From 73-13 sp035555435 (lineage in GTDB: Bacteria; Actinomycetota; Actinomycetes; Actinomycetales; Microbacteriaceae), in NCBI GenBank assembly GCA_035555435.1, contig DATMGN010000029.1, positions 61,326 through 125,325 on the forward strand: 64,000 bases of DNA, written 5' to 3'. Position 1 is the first letter of the stretch, and the number at the start of each line of letters is the position of its first letter. The translations under genes were made by a program, and so were the position numbers. Below, in pieces: positions 26,758-34,569 of the stretch. The notes beneath the pieces are model-generated. The model did not search any database. It had not been told where the DNA came from and was given only the letters and a program-made list of their open reading frames with translations.

Positions 26758-27303
26758 ATGGCCCGACGCACACGCGACGACGGGGAGAGGCCGCCGCGCC
26801 AGGTCCCCGTCCGGATGCAGGAGGAGTCCGCGCCCGAGCGCTGGCTTCGGACCCTGCGCGTCTCGGGCTTCAGCGTCATCGCGCTCGTGCTGCTCGCCGT
26901 CGCGGTCGTCGTGCTCGCGCCGAGCCTGCGGCTGCTCGTCGAGCAGCAGCAGGAGATCGCGGCGCTCGAGCGCAGCGTCGAGGATCAGCGCACCCATGTC
27001 GAGGACGTCAAGTCGGAGCTCGGCCGCTGGAGCGACCCCGCCTACATCGAGGCGCAGGCGCGGCAGCGGCTGCTCTTCATCTACCCCGGCGAGCACAGTT
27101 ACATCGTGACGAATGCCGCGGCCGACCCCCAGACTCCGGTCGACGCCGGCCTGCCGGTCTCGAGCGAGCTGCAGACGACGAAGGTCGACTGGATCGGCGC
27201 GCTGCTCGCGAGCGGCTACGGCGCCGGCCTGACGACCGCGACGGGCGACGAGCTCTCGGTCGTCGGCGAGCCCGCGCCCCCCGTGGCGGAGCCGGTCGGA
27301 TGA
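26758..27303 (+). CDS. Septum formation initiator family protein (DivIC/FtsB-like)
   Basis: 181 aa. A charged cytoplasmic N-terminus is followed by one membrane helix (about 37-60, SGFSVIALVLLAVAVVVLAP) and an extracytoplasmic coiled coil LLVEQQQEIAALERSVEDQR. The DivIC signature WSDPAYIEAQARQRLLFIYPGE follows. DivIC/FtsB joins FtsL and FtsQ in the divisome. The ATG at 26758 lies 7 nt after TAGCCT (26745-26750), indicating a leaderless transcript. Its stop overlaps the DUF501 start (ATGA), the standard actinobacterial arrangement. Confidence 0.93.
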   Translation: MARRTRDDGERPPRQVPVRMQEESAPERWLRTLRVSGFSVIALVLLAVAVVVLAPSLRLLVEQQQEIAALERSVEDQRTHVEDVKSELGRWSDPAYIEAQARQRLLFIYPGEHSYIVTNAAADPQTPVDAGLPVSSELQTTKVDWIGALLASGYGAGLTTATGDELSVVGEPAPPVAEPVG

Positions 27304-27803
27304 GCACGCGCGAGCAGGCCCCCGTGGCCGAGGCCGACATCGCCGTGGTGAGCCGTCAGCTCGGTCGGCCCGCACGCGACGTGGTCGCGATCGCCGCCCG
27401 CTGCAGCTGCGGCGCGCCGACTGTCGTGTCGACCCGGCCGCGACTGTCGGACGGGACGCCCTTCCCGACGTTCTACTACCTGACGCACCCCGCCGCGACC
27501 GCCGCCGCCTCCCGCCTCGAGGCCGCCGGCCGGATGGCGCAGTACCAGGCGATGCTCGTCGACGAGGTCGCCGAGGCGTATCGTGCCGCGCATGCGGCGT
27601 ACCTGCGCGAGCGGGCCGCCTTCGGCGATGTCCCGGAGATCGAGGGGTACTCGGCGGGCGGGATGCCCGAGCGGGTCAAGTGCCTGCACGCACTCATCGG
27701 CCACAGTCTCGCCGCGGGTCCCGGCGTGAACCCGATCGGGGACCTCGCGCTCGCGGAGTGCGGCTGGAGCCCGGACGTGTGTGAATGCGAGTCGACGGCA
27801 TGA
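27300..27803 (+). CDS. DUF501 protein
   Basis: 167 aa conserved actinobacterial protein of unknown function. The family pattern is clear: VSRQLGRPARDVVAIAARCSCGAPTVV, FPTFYYLTHPAA, GGMPERVKCLHALIGHSLA and the cysteine-containing end GWSPDVCEC. The conserved Cys and His residues suggest metal binding but this is unproven. It overlaps DivIC upstream and the subtilase downstream, each by 4 nt, so the three are translated from one mRNA. Confidence 0.92.
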   Translation: MSTREQAPVAEADIAVVSRQLGRPARDVVAIAARCSCGAPTVVSTRPRLSDGTPFPTFYYLTHPAATAAASRLEAAGRMAQYQAMLVDEVAEAYRAAHAAYLRERAAFGDVPEIEGYSAGGMPERVKCLHALIGHSLAAGPGVNPIGDLALAECGWSPDVCECESTA

Positions 27804-29056
27804 GACGCCTGCGGATCGCCCTGGGCCTGTCCCTGACCGCGCTGCTCGCGGGCGCGCTCGCGATCGCGCCCGCGGCGGCCGCGTCCGCGGACTACATCCG
27901 AAACGCGGAGTACTGGCTCACCGAGTACGGCATCCGGCAGGCCTGGTCGGTGACCCAGGGCGATGGCGTGATCATCGCGGTCATCGACACGGGGGTCGAC
28001 CCGACGGTCCCCGACCTGGCCGGCGCGGTGCTGCCGGGCGCCGACTTCTCCGGCATCGGCAATGCACGCGGGTGGGCGCCCGTCGGCGACGACAACTCGG
28101 TGCACGGCACGCTCGTCGCCTCGCTCGCGGCCGGCCGCGGCACGGGGCCCGACAACGGCGTCATCGGCGCCGCGCCGGCGGCGATGATCCTGCCGCTGTC
28201 GATCGCGCTCTCGGGCGCCGCGGTCGACTCCGACACCCAGATCGCCGAGGCGGTGCGCTACGCGGTCGACCACGGGGCCAAGGTCATCAACATGTCGTTG
28301 ACGCGCAACACGCTCGAGTGGCCGACGTCGTGGGATGACGCGTTCCTGTACGCGGCGGAGCACGACGTCGTCGTCGTCGCCGCGGCAGGCAACCGCGGCT
28401 CGGGCACGACGGTCGTCGGCGCGCCCGCGACGATGCCCGGCGTGCTCACGGTCGCGGGCGTGGACCGGGCGGGCGAGGCGAGCTTCGATGCGTCCTCGCA
28501 GGGCATCACGATCGCGATCTCGGCGCCGAGCGAGGAGCTCGTCGGCGCAGCGCCCGGCGGGCGCTACCTCGCGTGGAGCGGCACGAGCGGTGCCGCGCCG
28601 ATCGTGTCCGGTATCGTCGCGCTCGTGCGGGCCGCGCACCCCGAGCTCGATGCGGCGAACGTCATCAACCGGATCGTCGCGACCGCGCACGATCGCGGGG
28701 ACAGCGGCTACGACGCGTACTACGGCTACGGCCTCATCGACGCGGCCGCCGCGGTCAGCGCGAGCGTGCCGCTCGTCACCGAGAACCCGATGGGCAGCCT
28801 CGCGCAGTGGATCAACGTCTACCGCCCGACGACGGTCGGCCCCGTCGACCACCCGACGCCCGTCGTCGTCGTGCCCGAGCCGGACCTCATCGCGGCGCCC
28901 GATGCCGCGACGCCATTCGGCAAGGTGCTCGCCCCCATCGAGCTGCTGCGCACGGCCGGGCCGGGGGTGCTCGCGGTCATCGCACTGGCCGCCGGCATCG
29001 TCGCGCTCGCGATCTGGGCGATCCGCCGGGCGGACGGCGGGCGCCGCAGCCGTTAG
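27800..29056 (+). CDS. Membrane-anchored S8 (subtilisin-like) peptidase
   Basis: 418 aa. A signal peptide (RIALGLSLTALLAGALAIAPAAA) precedes the S8 domain, whose triad residues are D63 (VIDTGVD), H102 (SVHGTLVA) and S263 (SGTSGAAP). A proline-rich linker leads to a C-terminal membrane helix (PGVLAVIALAAGIVALAIWAI) and a basic tail. The plan matches mycosins, but no ESX/type VII genes are in the window, so a processing role elsewhere is possible. ATG 27800 is preferred because it overlaps the DUF501 stop (ATGA); an in-frame GTG at 27785 is the alternative. Confidence 0.93.
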   Translation: MRRLRIALGLSLTALLAGALAIAPAAAASADYIRNAEYWLTEYGIRQAWSVTQGDGVIIAVIDTGVDPTVPDLAGAVLPGADFSGIGNARGWAPVGDDNSVHGTLVASLAAGRGTGPDNGVIGAAPAAMILPLSIALSGAAVDSDTQIAEAVRYAVDHGAKVINMSLTRNTLEWPTSWDDAFLYAAEHDVVVVAAAGNRGSGTTVVGAPATMPGVLTVAGVDRAGEASFDASSQGITIAISAPSEELVGAAPGGRYLAWSGTSGAAPIVSGIVALVRAAHPELDAANVINRIVATAHDRGDSGYDAYYGYGLIDAAAAVSASVPLVTENPMGSLAQWINVYRPTTVGPVDHPTPVVVVPEPDLIAAPDAATPFGKVLAPIELLRTAGPGVLAVIALAAGIVALAIWAIRRADGGRRSR

Positions 29057-29132
29057 ACTCTCTGCGGCGTACGGGCCGCATGCGGCCGCAGAGCCAGAGC
29101 ACCGCTCTCGATCAAGGGAAGAACCCACCACT

Positions 29133-30548
29133 GTGCCCAAGATTCTGATCGTCGGCGGCGGATACGCAGGCTTCTACGTGGCGTGGAAGCTGGAGAAGCT
29201 GCTCCGTCGTCGCGAAGCATCGGTCACCCTCGTCGACCCGCTGTCGTACATGACGTACCAGCCATTCCTCCCGGAGGTCGCGGCGGGTTCGATCGAGGCC
29301 GACCACGCCGTCGTCGCGTTCCGCCGTCACTTGAAGCGCACCCGGGTCGTGCCCGCGCGCATCACGGAGATCGACTCGGGGGCGAAGGTCGCGACCTTCA
29401 CGCCGCTCGATGGCGACCCGTGGACCGAGGAGTACGACATCCTCGTCGTGACTGCGGGATCCGTCACCCGCACGTTCCCGATTCCGGGCGTCGCGGACAG
29501 CGCGTTCGGGATGAAGAACATCCAGGAGGCCGTTGGCGTCCGCGACCGCCTCATGGGCAACTTCAACCGGGCGTCAAACCTGCACGACTCGCCGCTCAAG
29601 CGCCGACTGCTCAATGTCACCGTCGTCGGCGGCGGCTTCGCCGGCGTCGAGACCGTCGCGGAGCTGCGCAGCCTCTCCTCCTACCTCGTGCGCTACTACC
29701 CGACGATCTCTTTCGAGGAGACGAGCTTCTACCTCGTCGAGGCGGTCGACCGCATCATGCCCGAGGTCTCGGCGAAGCAGGCGGAGTGGGTCGTCAGCGA
29801 CCTCGAGAAGCACGGCGTCAACGTGCGGCTCAACACCCAGCTGATGAGCGCGGAGAACGGCGTCATCGAGCTCTCCAACGGCGAGACGTACGAGACGGAT
29901 CTGCTCGTGTGGACCGCCGGCGTCATGGCGCACCCGACCGCGAAGCACTTCGGCTTGCCGCTTGACGAGCGCGGCCGGGTGCGGTCCTCGGCGACGCTGC
30001 AGGTCATGGACGAGTCCGGCGAGATCATCCCGGGCGTCTGGTCGGCCGGCGATGTCGCGGCCGTGCCGGACCTCTCGGGCGACAGCCCGCTCCCGGACGG
30101 CACCTGCGTGCCGAACGCGCAGCACGCGGTGCGCCAGGCCAAGCGCATGGCGAAGAACATCGTCGCGGAGCTGCGCGGCGAGACGCCGATCGACTATGTG
30201 CACAAGAACATCGGCGCGGTCGCCGGGCTCGGCCCGTGGAATGGCGTCATGAAGTTCGCGGGCATGCCGTTCCACGGCTGGTTCGCGTGGCTCGGCCACC
30301 GCGTCTATCACGGCTTCGCGATGCCGACCTTCGAGCGCAAGTTCCGGGTGCTCGGCGACTGGCTCGCCAACTTCTTCCTGCGCCGCGAGATCGCCTCGCT
30401 CGCGCTCGGCCGCCCGCGCGCCGCGTTCCAGGAGTACGCCCTGCGGCCGGCGGCCCGGGCCCGCGCCGACGAGCGCGGCCCGTCGGCGCCGCCCGCGGAG
30501 AAGCCTGCCGCGAAGCCGCGTGCGCGCAAGACGCCCCCGGCGGTGTGA
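29133..30548 (+). CDS. ndh: Type II NADH dehydrogenase (NDH-2)
   Basis: 471 aa. The first Rossmann motif ILIVGGGYAGFYVAWKL is at residues 4-20 and the second VTVVGGGFAGVETVAEL at about 164-180. The blocks LVDPLSYMTYQPFLPEVAAG, WTAGVMAHP and WSAGDVAAVPD are typical of NDH-2. The enzyme passes electrons from NADH to menaquinone at the inner face of the membrane without pumping protons. A Pro/Ala/Lys-rich tail ends it. GTG 29133 is the start, with AAGGGAAG 11 nt upstream; the long frame further upstream is a shadow of the peptidase gene. Confidence 0.93.
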   Translation: MPKILIVGGGYAGFYVAWKLEKLLRRREASVTLVDPLSYMTYQPFLPEVAAGSIEADHAVVAFRRHLKRTRVVPARITEIDSGAKVATFTPLDGDPWTEEYDILVVTAGSVTRTFPIPGVADSAFGMKNIQEAVGVRDRLMGNFNRASNLHDSPLKRRLLNVTVVGGGFAGVETVAELRSLSSYLVRYYPTISFEETSFYLVEAVDRIMPEVSAKQAEWVVSDLEKHGVNVRLNTQLMSAENGVIELSNGETYETDLLVWTAGVMAHPTAKHFGLPLDERGRVRSSATLQVMDESGEIIPGVWSAGDVAAVPDLSGDSPLPDGTCVPNAQHAVRQAKRMAKNIVAELRGETPIDYVHKNIGAVAGLGPWNGVMKFAGMPFHGWFAWLGHRVYHGFAMPTFERKFRVLGDWLANFFLRREIASLALGRPRAAFQEYALRPAARARADERGPSAPPAEKPAAKPRARKTPPAV

Positions 30549-30554
30549 GCGCGC

Positions 30555-30570
30555 TCAGCGGCTACGCTGA
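30555..30570. terminator. Hairpin after ndh that overlaps the tRNA promoter
   Basis: TCAGCG, loop GCTA, CGCTGA begins 6 nt after the ndh stop. The right arm contains TACGCT (30563-30568), a -10 hexamer whose spacing (6 nt) places transcription start at or near the first base of the tRNA. Confidence 0.5.
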
Positions 30571-30574
30571 ACCT

Positions 30575-30647
30575 GCCCCGGTAGCCCAATGGCAGAGGCA
30601 GGCGACTTAAACTCGCCCGAGTCTGGGTTCGAGTCCCAGTCGGGGCA
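30575..30647 (+). tRNA. tRNA with anticodon UAA (nominal tRNA-Leu), class-I variable loop
   Basis: Cloverleaf read by eye. The acceptor arms are GCCCCGG and TCGGGGC with discriminator A. The D stem is short (GCC/GGC). The anticodon stem is GGCGA/TCGCC with loop CTTAAAC, anticodon TAA. The variable loop is only 5 nt (CGAGT), and the T arm is CTGGG-TTCGAGT-CCCAG. CC follows A73 but the next base is G, so the CCA end is not fully encoded. The anticodon says leucine, but normal leucine tRNAs have a long variable arm, so charging identity is uncertain. Confidence 0.85.
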
Positions 30648-30694
30648 CCGATCGATCGGTGTGGCCGCCGAGTGGACGCGAGTGGTTCGCTGAG

Positions 30695-30713
30695 TCCTGC
30701 CGAGCGGGCAGGA
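30695..30713. terminator. Terminator-like hairpin after the tRNA
   Basis: TCCTGCC, loop GAGCG, GGCAGGA: a 7-bp GC-rich stem 47 nt after the tRNA, between it and the convergent dps gene. Confidence 0.5.
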
Positions 30714-30728
30714 CGCGCCCACTTCCGG

Positions 30729-30740
30729 GCCCGACCGGGC
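30729..30740 (-). terminator. Terminator-like hairpin at the dps 3' end
   Basis: GCCCG and CGGGC separated by AC lie immediately after the dps stop codon. Short but perfectly placed; no U-tract. Confidence 0.35.
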
Positions 30741-31232
30741 TCAGGCAGCGATGTGCGCCTGGAGCAGCCACCGCAGCTTCGTCAGGCCGCGCTCGATCTC
30801 GATCGCGATGTCCTGGCTGCTGAGGTCGACCTCGTCGAGTCCGTCGACCGCCTTGCGCACGGTCACGAGCGCCGCGTCGAGCTGGGCGACGACCTGCGCG
30901 ACCGTGGTCTCCCAGCCCTGGAAGCCCGCGGAGAGCGCCGGGAGCGTTTGCTTCGCGGCGACGGTCGCGAGCCGGGCGTCGACCGGGAGGCCGAGCGCGA
31001 TGATGCGCTCCGCGGCCGAGTCCGAGTAGTCCTGCGCCTGCTCGACGAGCTGGTCGAGGAGCTCGTGCACGCCCTGGAAGCTCGCCCCGCGCACGTGCCA
31101 GTGCGCCTGCTTGCCGTCGACGACGAGCGCCTGCAGGTCGATCACGACGGGGGAGAGGAATTGCGCGACCCCAGCGGCCATCTCGGGCGTGCCGGTCTGC
31201 GTGCTCGGGGTGTGCTTCGTGCTCGTGGACAT
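30741..31232 (-). CDS. dps: Dps-family ferritin-like DNA-protection protein
   Basis: 163 aa. Dps forms a 12-subunit shell that stores iron, consumes peroxide and may bind DNA. The inter-subunit ferroxidase site is visible in KQAHWHVRGASFQGVHELLD (H44, H56, D60). A Ser/Thr/Lys-rich N-terminal tail may contact DNA. The ATG at 31232 has AAGGAG about 9 nt upstream. The 156-nt upstream gap holds a degenerate DtxR/IdeR-like half site (31311-31329) and lies behind an iron-box-regulated gene, so iron control is plausible. Confidence 0.95.
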   Translation of the reverse strand: MSTSTKHTPSTQTGTPEMAAGVAQFLSPVVIDLQALVVDGKQAHWHVRGASFQGVHELLDQLVEQAQDYSDSAAERIIALGLPVDARLATVAAKQTLPALSAGFQGWETTVAQVVAQLDAALVTVRKAVDGLDEVDLSSQDIAIEIERGLTKLRWLLQAHIAA

Positions 31233-31310
31233 TTCGCTTGACTCCTTCGCTCGCCGCGCCGATCGCGCGTCGCACCATCTACGATCGCGCGTTTCGCGTC
31301 GCTTCGCAAC

Positions 31311-31329
31311 GAAGCAGAGCCTCGCCTTA
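31311..31329 (-). promoter_or_regulatory. Possible weak DtxR/IdeR-like site upstream of dps
   Basis: TAAGGCGAGGCTCTGCTTC on the minus strand keeps the AGG..AGGCT half of the iron-box consensus but matches it at only about 11 of 19 positions. It lies about 80 nt upstream of the dps start. Tentative. Confidence 0.25.
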
Positions 31330-31388
31330 GCGGGTTCTGAGGCGGTTCGCAGGCGGACCCCAGCGGGGCCGCGCGACGAGTGGCGAGG

Positions 31389-31781
31389 CTAGAGCCGGGT
31401 CAGATCCGGGAGCACGTGGAGCTCGTCGACGAGTTCGCGCAGCTCGGGCGCGATCTCGATGCGCGTGCTCGCGACCGCGCCGACGCGGACGACGCAATTG
31501 CGCTCCGGAGCGTCGGGCTCGGGCAGCCATTCGCCCGCCCAGCCCGAGATCGCGGCGCCGAGCGCGGCACCGGCGACGTCGCCGCGCCGCAGCCAAGTCA
31601 CGGTCATGCGCGACGGCGCGGTGACCGGGACGATCTCGTCCTCGGGCCCGGCCTCGATGAAGACCTGGCCGTAGGCGCACACGGGCAGCAGGTCCAGGGT
31701 GTGCTGCATCGCGAGCAGGTCGTCGTGATCCCCCGCGATGAGCAGCAGGTCCCTGGTGCGGGTCCGGCGGCGCGTGCTCAT
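31389..31781 (-). CDS. Stand-alone siderophore-interacting protein (SIP) domain
   Basis: 130 aa. It matches only the C-terminal NAD(P)H-binding half of siderophore-interacting ferric reductases: LLIAGDHDDLLAMQHTL, GQVFIEAGPEDEI and VTWLRRGD. The FAD-binding front half is absent, so it may act with a separate flavoprotein or as a binding protein. ATG 31781 is chosen because TATGCT lies 7 nt upstream and is embedded in an iron box; the longer frame from 31808 would start inside the promoter. Expression is predicted to be iron-repressed. Confidence 0.85.
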   Translation of the reverse strand: MSTRRRTRTRDLLLIAGDHDDLLAMQHTLDLLPVCAYGQVFIEAGPEDEIVPVTAPSRMTVTWLRRGDVAGAALGAAISGWAGEWLPEPDAPERNCVVRVGAVASTRIEIAPELRELVDELHVLPDLTRL

Positions 31782-31786
31782 GGCCT

Positions 31787-31805
31787 TAAGCATAGGCTTG
31801 CCTAA
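31787..31805 (-). promoter_or_regulatory. DtxR/IdeR iron box over the SIP promoter
   Basis: TTAGGCAAGCCTATGCTTA on the minus strand fits the family consensus TTAGGTTAGGCTAACCTAA at most positions. It covers the -10 hexamer TATGCT (31789-31794), so bound repressor would block RNA polymerase directly. Confidence 0.75.
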
Positions 31806-31893
31806 CACTTTGCGCGAGTCCGGCGGGCGAATTCACAGCGCACGGTCGGTGCGGCCCGGGCCCGATGTCCGGCCCGCCCCCTAGAATCCAGGC

Positions 31894-32472
31894 ATGGACC
31901 TTCTCTGGCTCTGGATTCTCATCGGCGTCGTCGTCGTGCTCGGCCTCGTCGTCGGCATCTTCTACTGGGCGACGTACAACGCGCTGGTCACGCTCAACGT
32001 CCGTGTCGACGAGGCGTGGAGTGACATCACGGTGCAGCTCAAGCGCCGTGCCGACCTCATCCCGAACCTCATCGAGACGGTCAAGGGGTACGCGACGCAT
32101 GAGCGCCAGGTCTTCGAAAACGTGACGGCCGCGCGCGCCGCGACCATCCAGCCCGGCATGACGCCCGGCGAGACGGCGAAGGCCGACGGCATGCTGCAGG
32201 GGGCGCTCAAGAGCCTCTTCGCGGTCGCCGAGGCCTACCCGCAGCTGCAGGCGAGCCAGAACTTCCTCCAGCTCCAGGCCGAGCTCGTCGACACCGAGGA
32301 CAAGATCCAGGCCTCGCGGCGCTTCTACAACGGCGGGGTGCGCGAGCTCAACACCAAGATCAAGGTCTTCCCCAACAACCTCATCGCCCGCAAGCTCGGT
32401 TTCGGCGAGCGCGAGTTCTTCGAGGTCGAGGACCCGACGGCCATCGCCGAGCCGCCGCGCGTGCAGTTCTGA
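31894..32472 (+). CDS. lemA: LemA family protein
   Basis: 192 aa. One N-terminal membrane helix (about 4-28) is followed by the LemA helical-bundle domain with NALVTLNVRVDEAWSDI, RADLIPNLIETVKGYATHE and the conserved end FPNNLIARKLGF. The molecular role of LemA is not settled; it often pairs with HtpX-like metalloproteases, as here. The ATG at 31894 lies 6 nt after TAGAAT (31882-31887), a leaderless arrangement. Confidence 0.94.
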   Translation: MDLLWLWILIGVVVVLGLVVGIFYWATYNALVTLNVRVDEAWSDITVQLKRRADLIPNLIETVKGYATHERQVFENVTAARAATIQPGMTPGETAKADGMLQGALKSLFAVAEAYPQLQASQNFLQLQAELVDTEDKIQASRRFYNGGVRELNTKIKVFPNNLIARKLGFGEREFFEVEDPTAIAEPPRVQF

Positions 32473-32497
32473 GCACGCGGGAGCTGCGAACTAGATC

Positions 32498-33376
32498 GTG
32501 TATTCCGCGGTACGCAAGAACAAGGTCAACACCTTTCTGATCCTGCTGGTCTTCATCGTCATCATCGGAGGCCTCGGCGCACTCGCCGCCTGGATCTACC
32601 AGAGCTGGGTCATCGCGGTCGTCGTGGTCGGCGTCGCGGCGCTGTACGCGCTCATCCAGTACTTCGCGGCGAGCGCGGAGGCGCTCGCGATCTCCGGCGC
32701 GCGCGAGATCCAGAAGTCGGACAACCCGCGACTGTGGCGCATCGTGGAAAACCTGTCGATCACGACCGGCACCCCCATGCCCCGCGTCTTCATCATCGAC
32801 GACCCCGCGCCGAACGCGTTCGCGACCGGTCGCGACCCCAAGCACGCCGCCGTCGCGGCGACGACGGGGCTCCTCGACATCATGGACGACAGCGAGCTCG
32901 AGGGCGTCATGGCGCACGAGCTCGGGCACGTGCGCAACTACGACATCCGCGTCTCGATGATCGTCTTCGGCCTCGTCGTCGCCGTCGGCATGATCGCGGA
33001 CCTGCTCGTGCGCATGGCGATCCTCGGCGGCCGCGGCTCGCGCAACAACGGCGGCCCGATCCTGCTCGTCTTCGGGCTCATCGCCATGATCGTCGCCCCG
33101 CTCCTGGCCGCGATGGTCCAGGCCGCGATCTCGCGCCAGCGCGAGTACCTCGCCGACGCGACGGGCGCGCTGACGACCCGCTACCCCGAGGGGCTCGCCC
33201 GCGCACTGGAGAAGCTCGAGACGTACAGTCGCCCGATGGCGAGGCAGAACACCTCGATGGCGCACATGTGGATCTCCAACCCAAACAAGCCCGGCTTCAT
33301 GGCGCGCCTCTTCTCCACGCACCCCCCGATCCAGGACCGCATCGAGCGCCTGCGCAAGATCGGCGGCGGCTTCTAG
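32498..33376 (+). CDS. htpX: M48 membrane metalloprotease HtpX-like
   Basis: 292 aa. Two N-terminal membrane helices, then the zinc motif HELGH at about 140-144, two more hydrophobic segments (FGLVVAVGMIADLLV, LVFGLIAMIVAPLLAAMV) and the downstream glutamate ligand in REYLADATGALTT. It should degrade misfolded membrane proteins. GTG 32498 is the assumed start, 25 nt after lemA, with GGGAG somewhat far upstream. Probably cotranscribed with lemA. Confidence 0.94.
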   Translation: MYSAVRKNKVNTFLILLVFIVIIGGLGALAAWIYQSWVIAVVVVGVAALYALIQYFAASAEALAISGAREIQKSDNPRLWRIVENLSITTGTPMPRVFIIDDPAPNAFATGRDPKHAAVAATTGLLDIMDDSELEGVMAHELGHVRNYDIRVSMIVFGLVVAVGMIADLLVRMAILGGRGSRNNGGPILLVFGLIAMIVAPLLAAMVQAAISRQREYLADATGALTTRYPEGLARALEKLETYSRPMARQNTSMAHMWISNPNKPGFMARLFSTHPPIQDRIERLRKIGGGF

Positions 33377-33385
33377 TCGCACCGA

Positions 33386-34348
33386 TCAGGACACCCGCAG
33401 CACCGTCTTCCCCGTGCCGTGGCCGCGGGACAGGTGCCGGATCGCCGCCGCGGCCTCCTCGAGCAGGAAGACCCGATCGAGGTGCGGGCGGACCGCGCCT
33501 GAGGCGACATAATCGGACATCGCGTCGAGGTCGGCCCGCGTCTCGACGGAGACGACGCCGACGAGCCGCTGCCGGGAGAACGTGGCGGCGAACGGCGCCG
33601 CGAGCATCCGGCTCAGCCCGCCAAGGGGGCCGACCTCCGCGCCGACGATCGCGAGCGCGCCCCGAGGCGTCAATGCCGCGCGCAGGCTCGCGAGCGAACG
33701 CGCCCCGCCCGTGTCCAGGATCGCGTCATACGGACCCGCCGTAAGCGGATCCTCGGCGCGGTAGTCGATCGCGAGATCGGCGCCGAGCGCCCGCACGAGC
33801 CCGAGCTTCGGCCCGCTGCTCGCACCCGTCACGCGCGCCCCCATCGCCTTCGCGAGCTGCACGGCGAACAAGCCGACGCCGCCGGCCGCACCGAGGATGA
33901 GCACGTGATCGCCCGGCGCGACGCGCAGCGCATCCCGCAGCGACTGCAGGGCGGTGGGTCCCGAGATCGGGATCGCTGCCGCCTCCTCGAAACTCAAGCT
34001 CGCGGGCTTGGGCGCGATCTTGCCGACCCGGGCGACGGCGTTCTGCGCGAACGAGCCCATGAGCGTGCCGTAGACCTCGTCGCCCGGCGAGAACTCGCCG
34101 ACCCCCTCGCCCGGCTCGACGACGACGCCGGCGAAGGCGGATCCGGGGACGGGCCAGCGCGGCCGTCGCAGGCCCGCCGCGAGCCGCACCATGCGGGGTC
34201 GTCCGGCCATGAGGTGCCACACGCCCGGGTCGACTCCCGCCGCGCGGATCTCGACGAGGACCTCGCCGCCGCGCGGGCGCGGCACGGGGATGTCGCTCAG
34301 CCGCAGCACGTCGGTCTCGCCGTAGCGGTCCTGCGTGATCGCCCTCAC
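33386..34348 (-). CDS. Zinc-independent MDR-family NAD(P)-dependent oxidoreductase
   Basis: 320 aa. The alcohol-dehydrogenase-like N-terminal domain (VLVEIRAAGVDPGVWHLMAG) lacks the zinc cysteines. The nucleotide-binding motif is ILGAAGGVGLFAVQLAK at about 150-166. This is the quinone-oxidoreductase/zeta-crystallin-like group. It is the last gene of a leftward operon, overlapping the XRE regulator by 4 nt. The substrate is unknown. Confidence 0.9.
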   Translation of the reverse strand: MRAITQDRYGETDVLRLSDIPVPRPRGGEVLVEIRAAGVDPGVWHLMAGRPRMVRLAAGLRRPRWPVPGSAFAGVVVEPGEGVGEFSPGDEVYGTLMGSFAQNAVARVGKIAPKPASLSFEEAAAIPISGPTALQSLRDALRVAPGDHVLILGAAGGVGLFAVQLAKAMGARVTGASSGPKLGLVRALGADLAIDYRAEDPLTAGPYDAILDTGGARSLASLRAALTPRGALAIVGAEVGPLGGLSRMLAAPFAATFSRQRLVGVVSVETRADLDAMSDYVASGAVRPHLDRVFLLEEAAAAIRHLSRGHGTGKTVLRVS

Positions 34349-34569
34349 GATGCCGCCTCCGGGAACTGGAAGACGTCCTCGAGGCCCGCGCCGAGCGCGT
34401 GCGCGATCCGGAACGCGGTCTCCAGTGACGGTGAGTACTTCCCCTGCTCGATCGCGATGAGGGTCTGGCGCGTCACGCCCACCCGATCGGCGAGCTCCGC
34501 CTGCGTCATCTCGCCGGCCTCGAAGCGCAGTCGACGGATCGCGTTCGTGACGAGTGTCGGCTTCACCAT
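34345..34569 (-). CDS. Small XRE-family regulator
   Basis: 74 aa, essentially one helix-turn-helix domain: MTQAELADRVGVTRQTLIAIEQGKYSP, then LETAFRIAHALGAGLEDVF. This compact type usually pairs with a small membrane protein, as here. ATG 34569 overlaps the end of the upstream membrane-protein gene by 7 nt. It probably controls its own operon through the repeated sites at 35021-35078. Confidence 0.93.
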   Translation of the reverse strand: MVKPTLVTNAIRRLRFEAGEMTQAELADRVGVTRQTLIAIEQGKYSPSLETAFRIAHALGAGLEDVFQFPEAAS

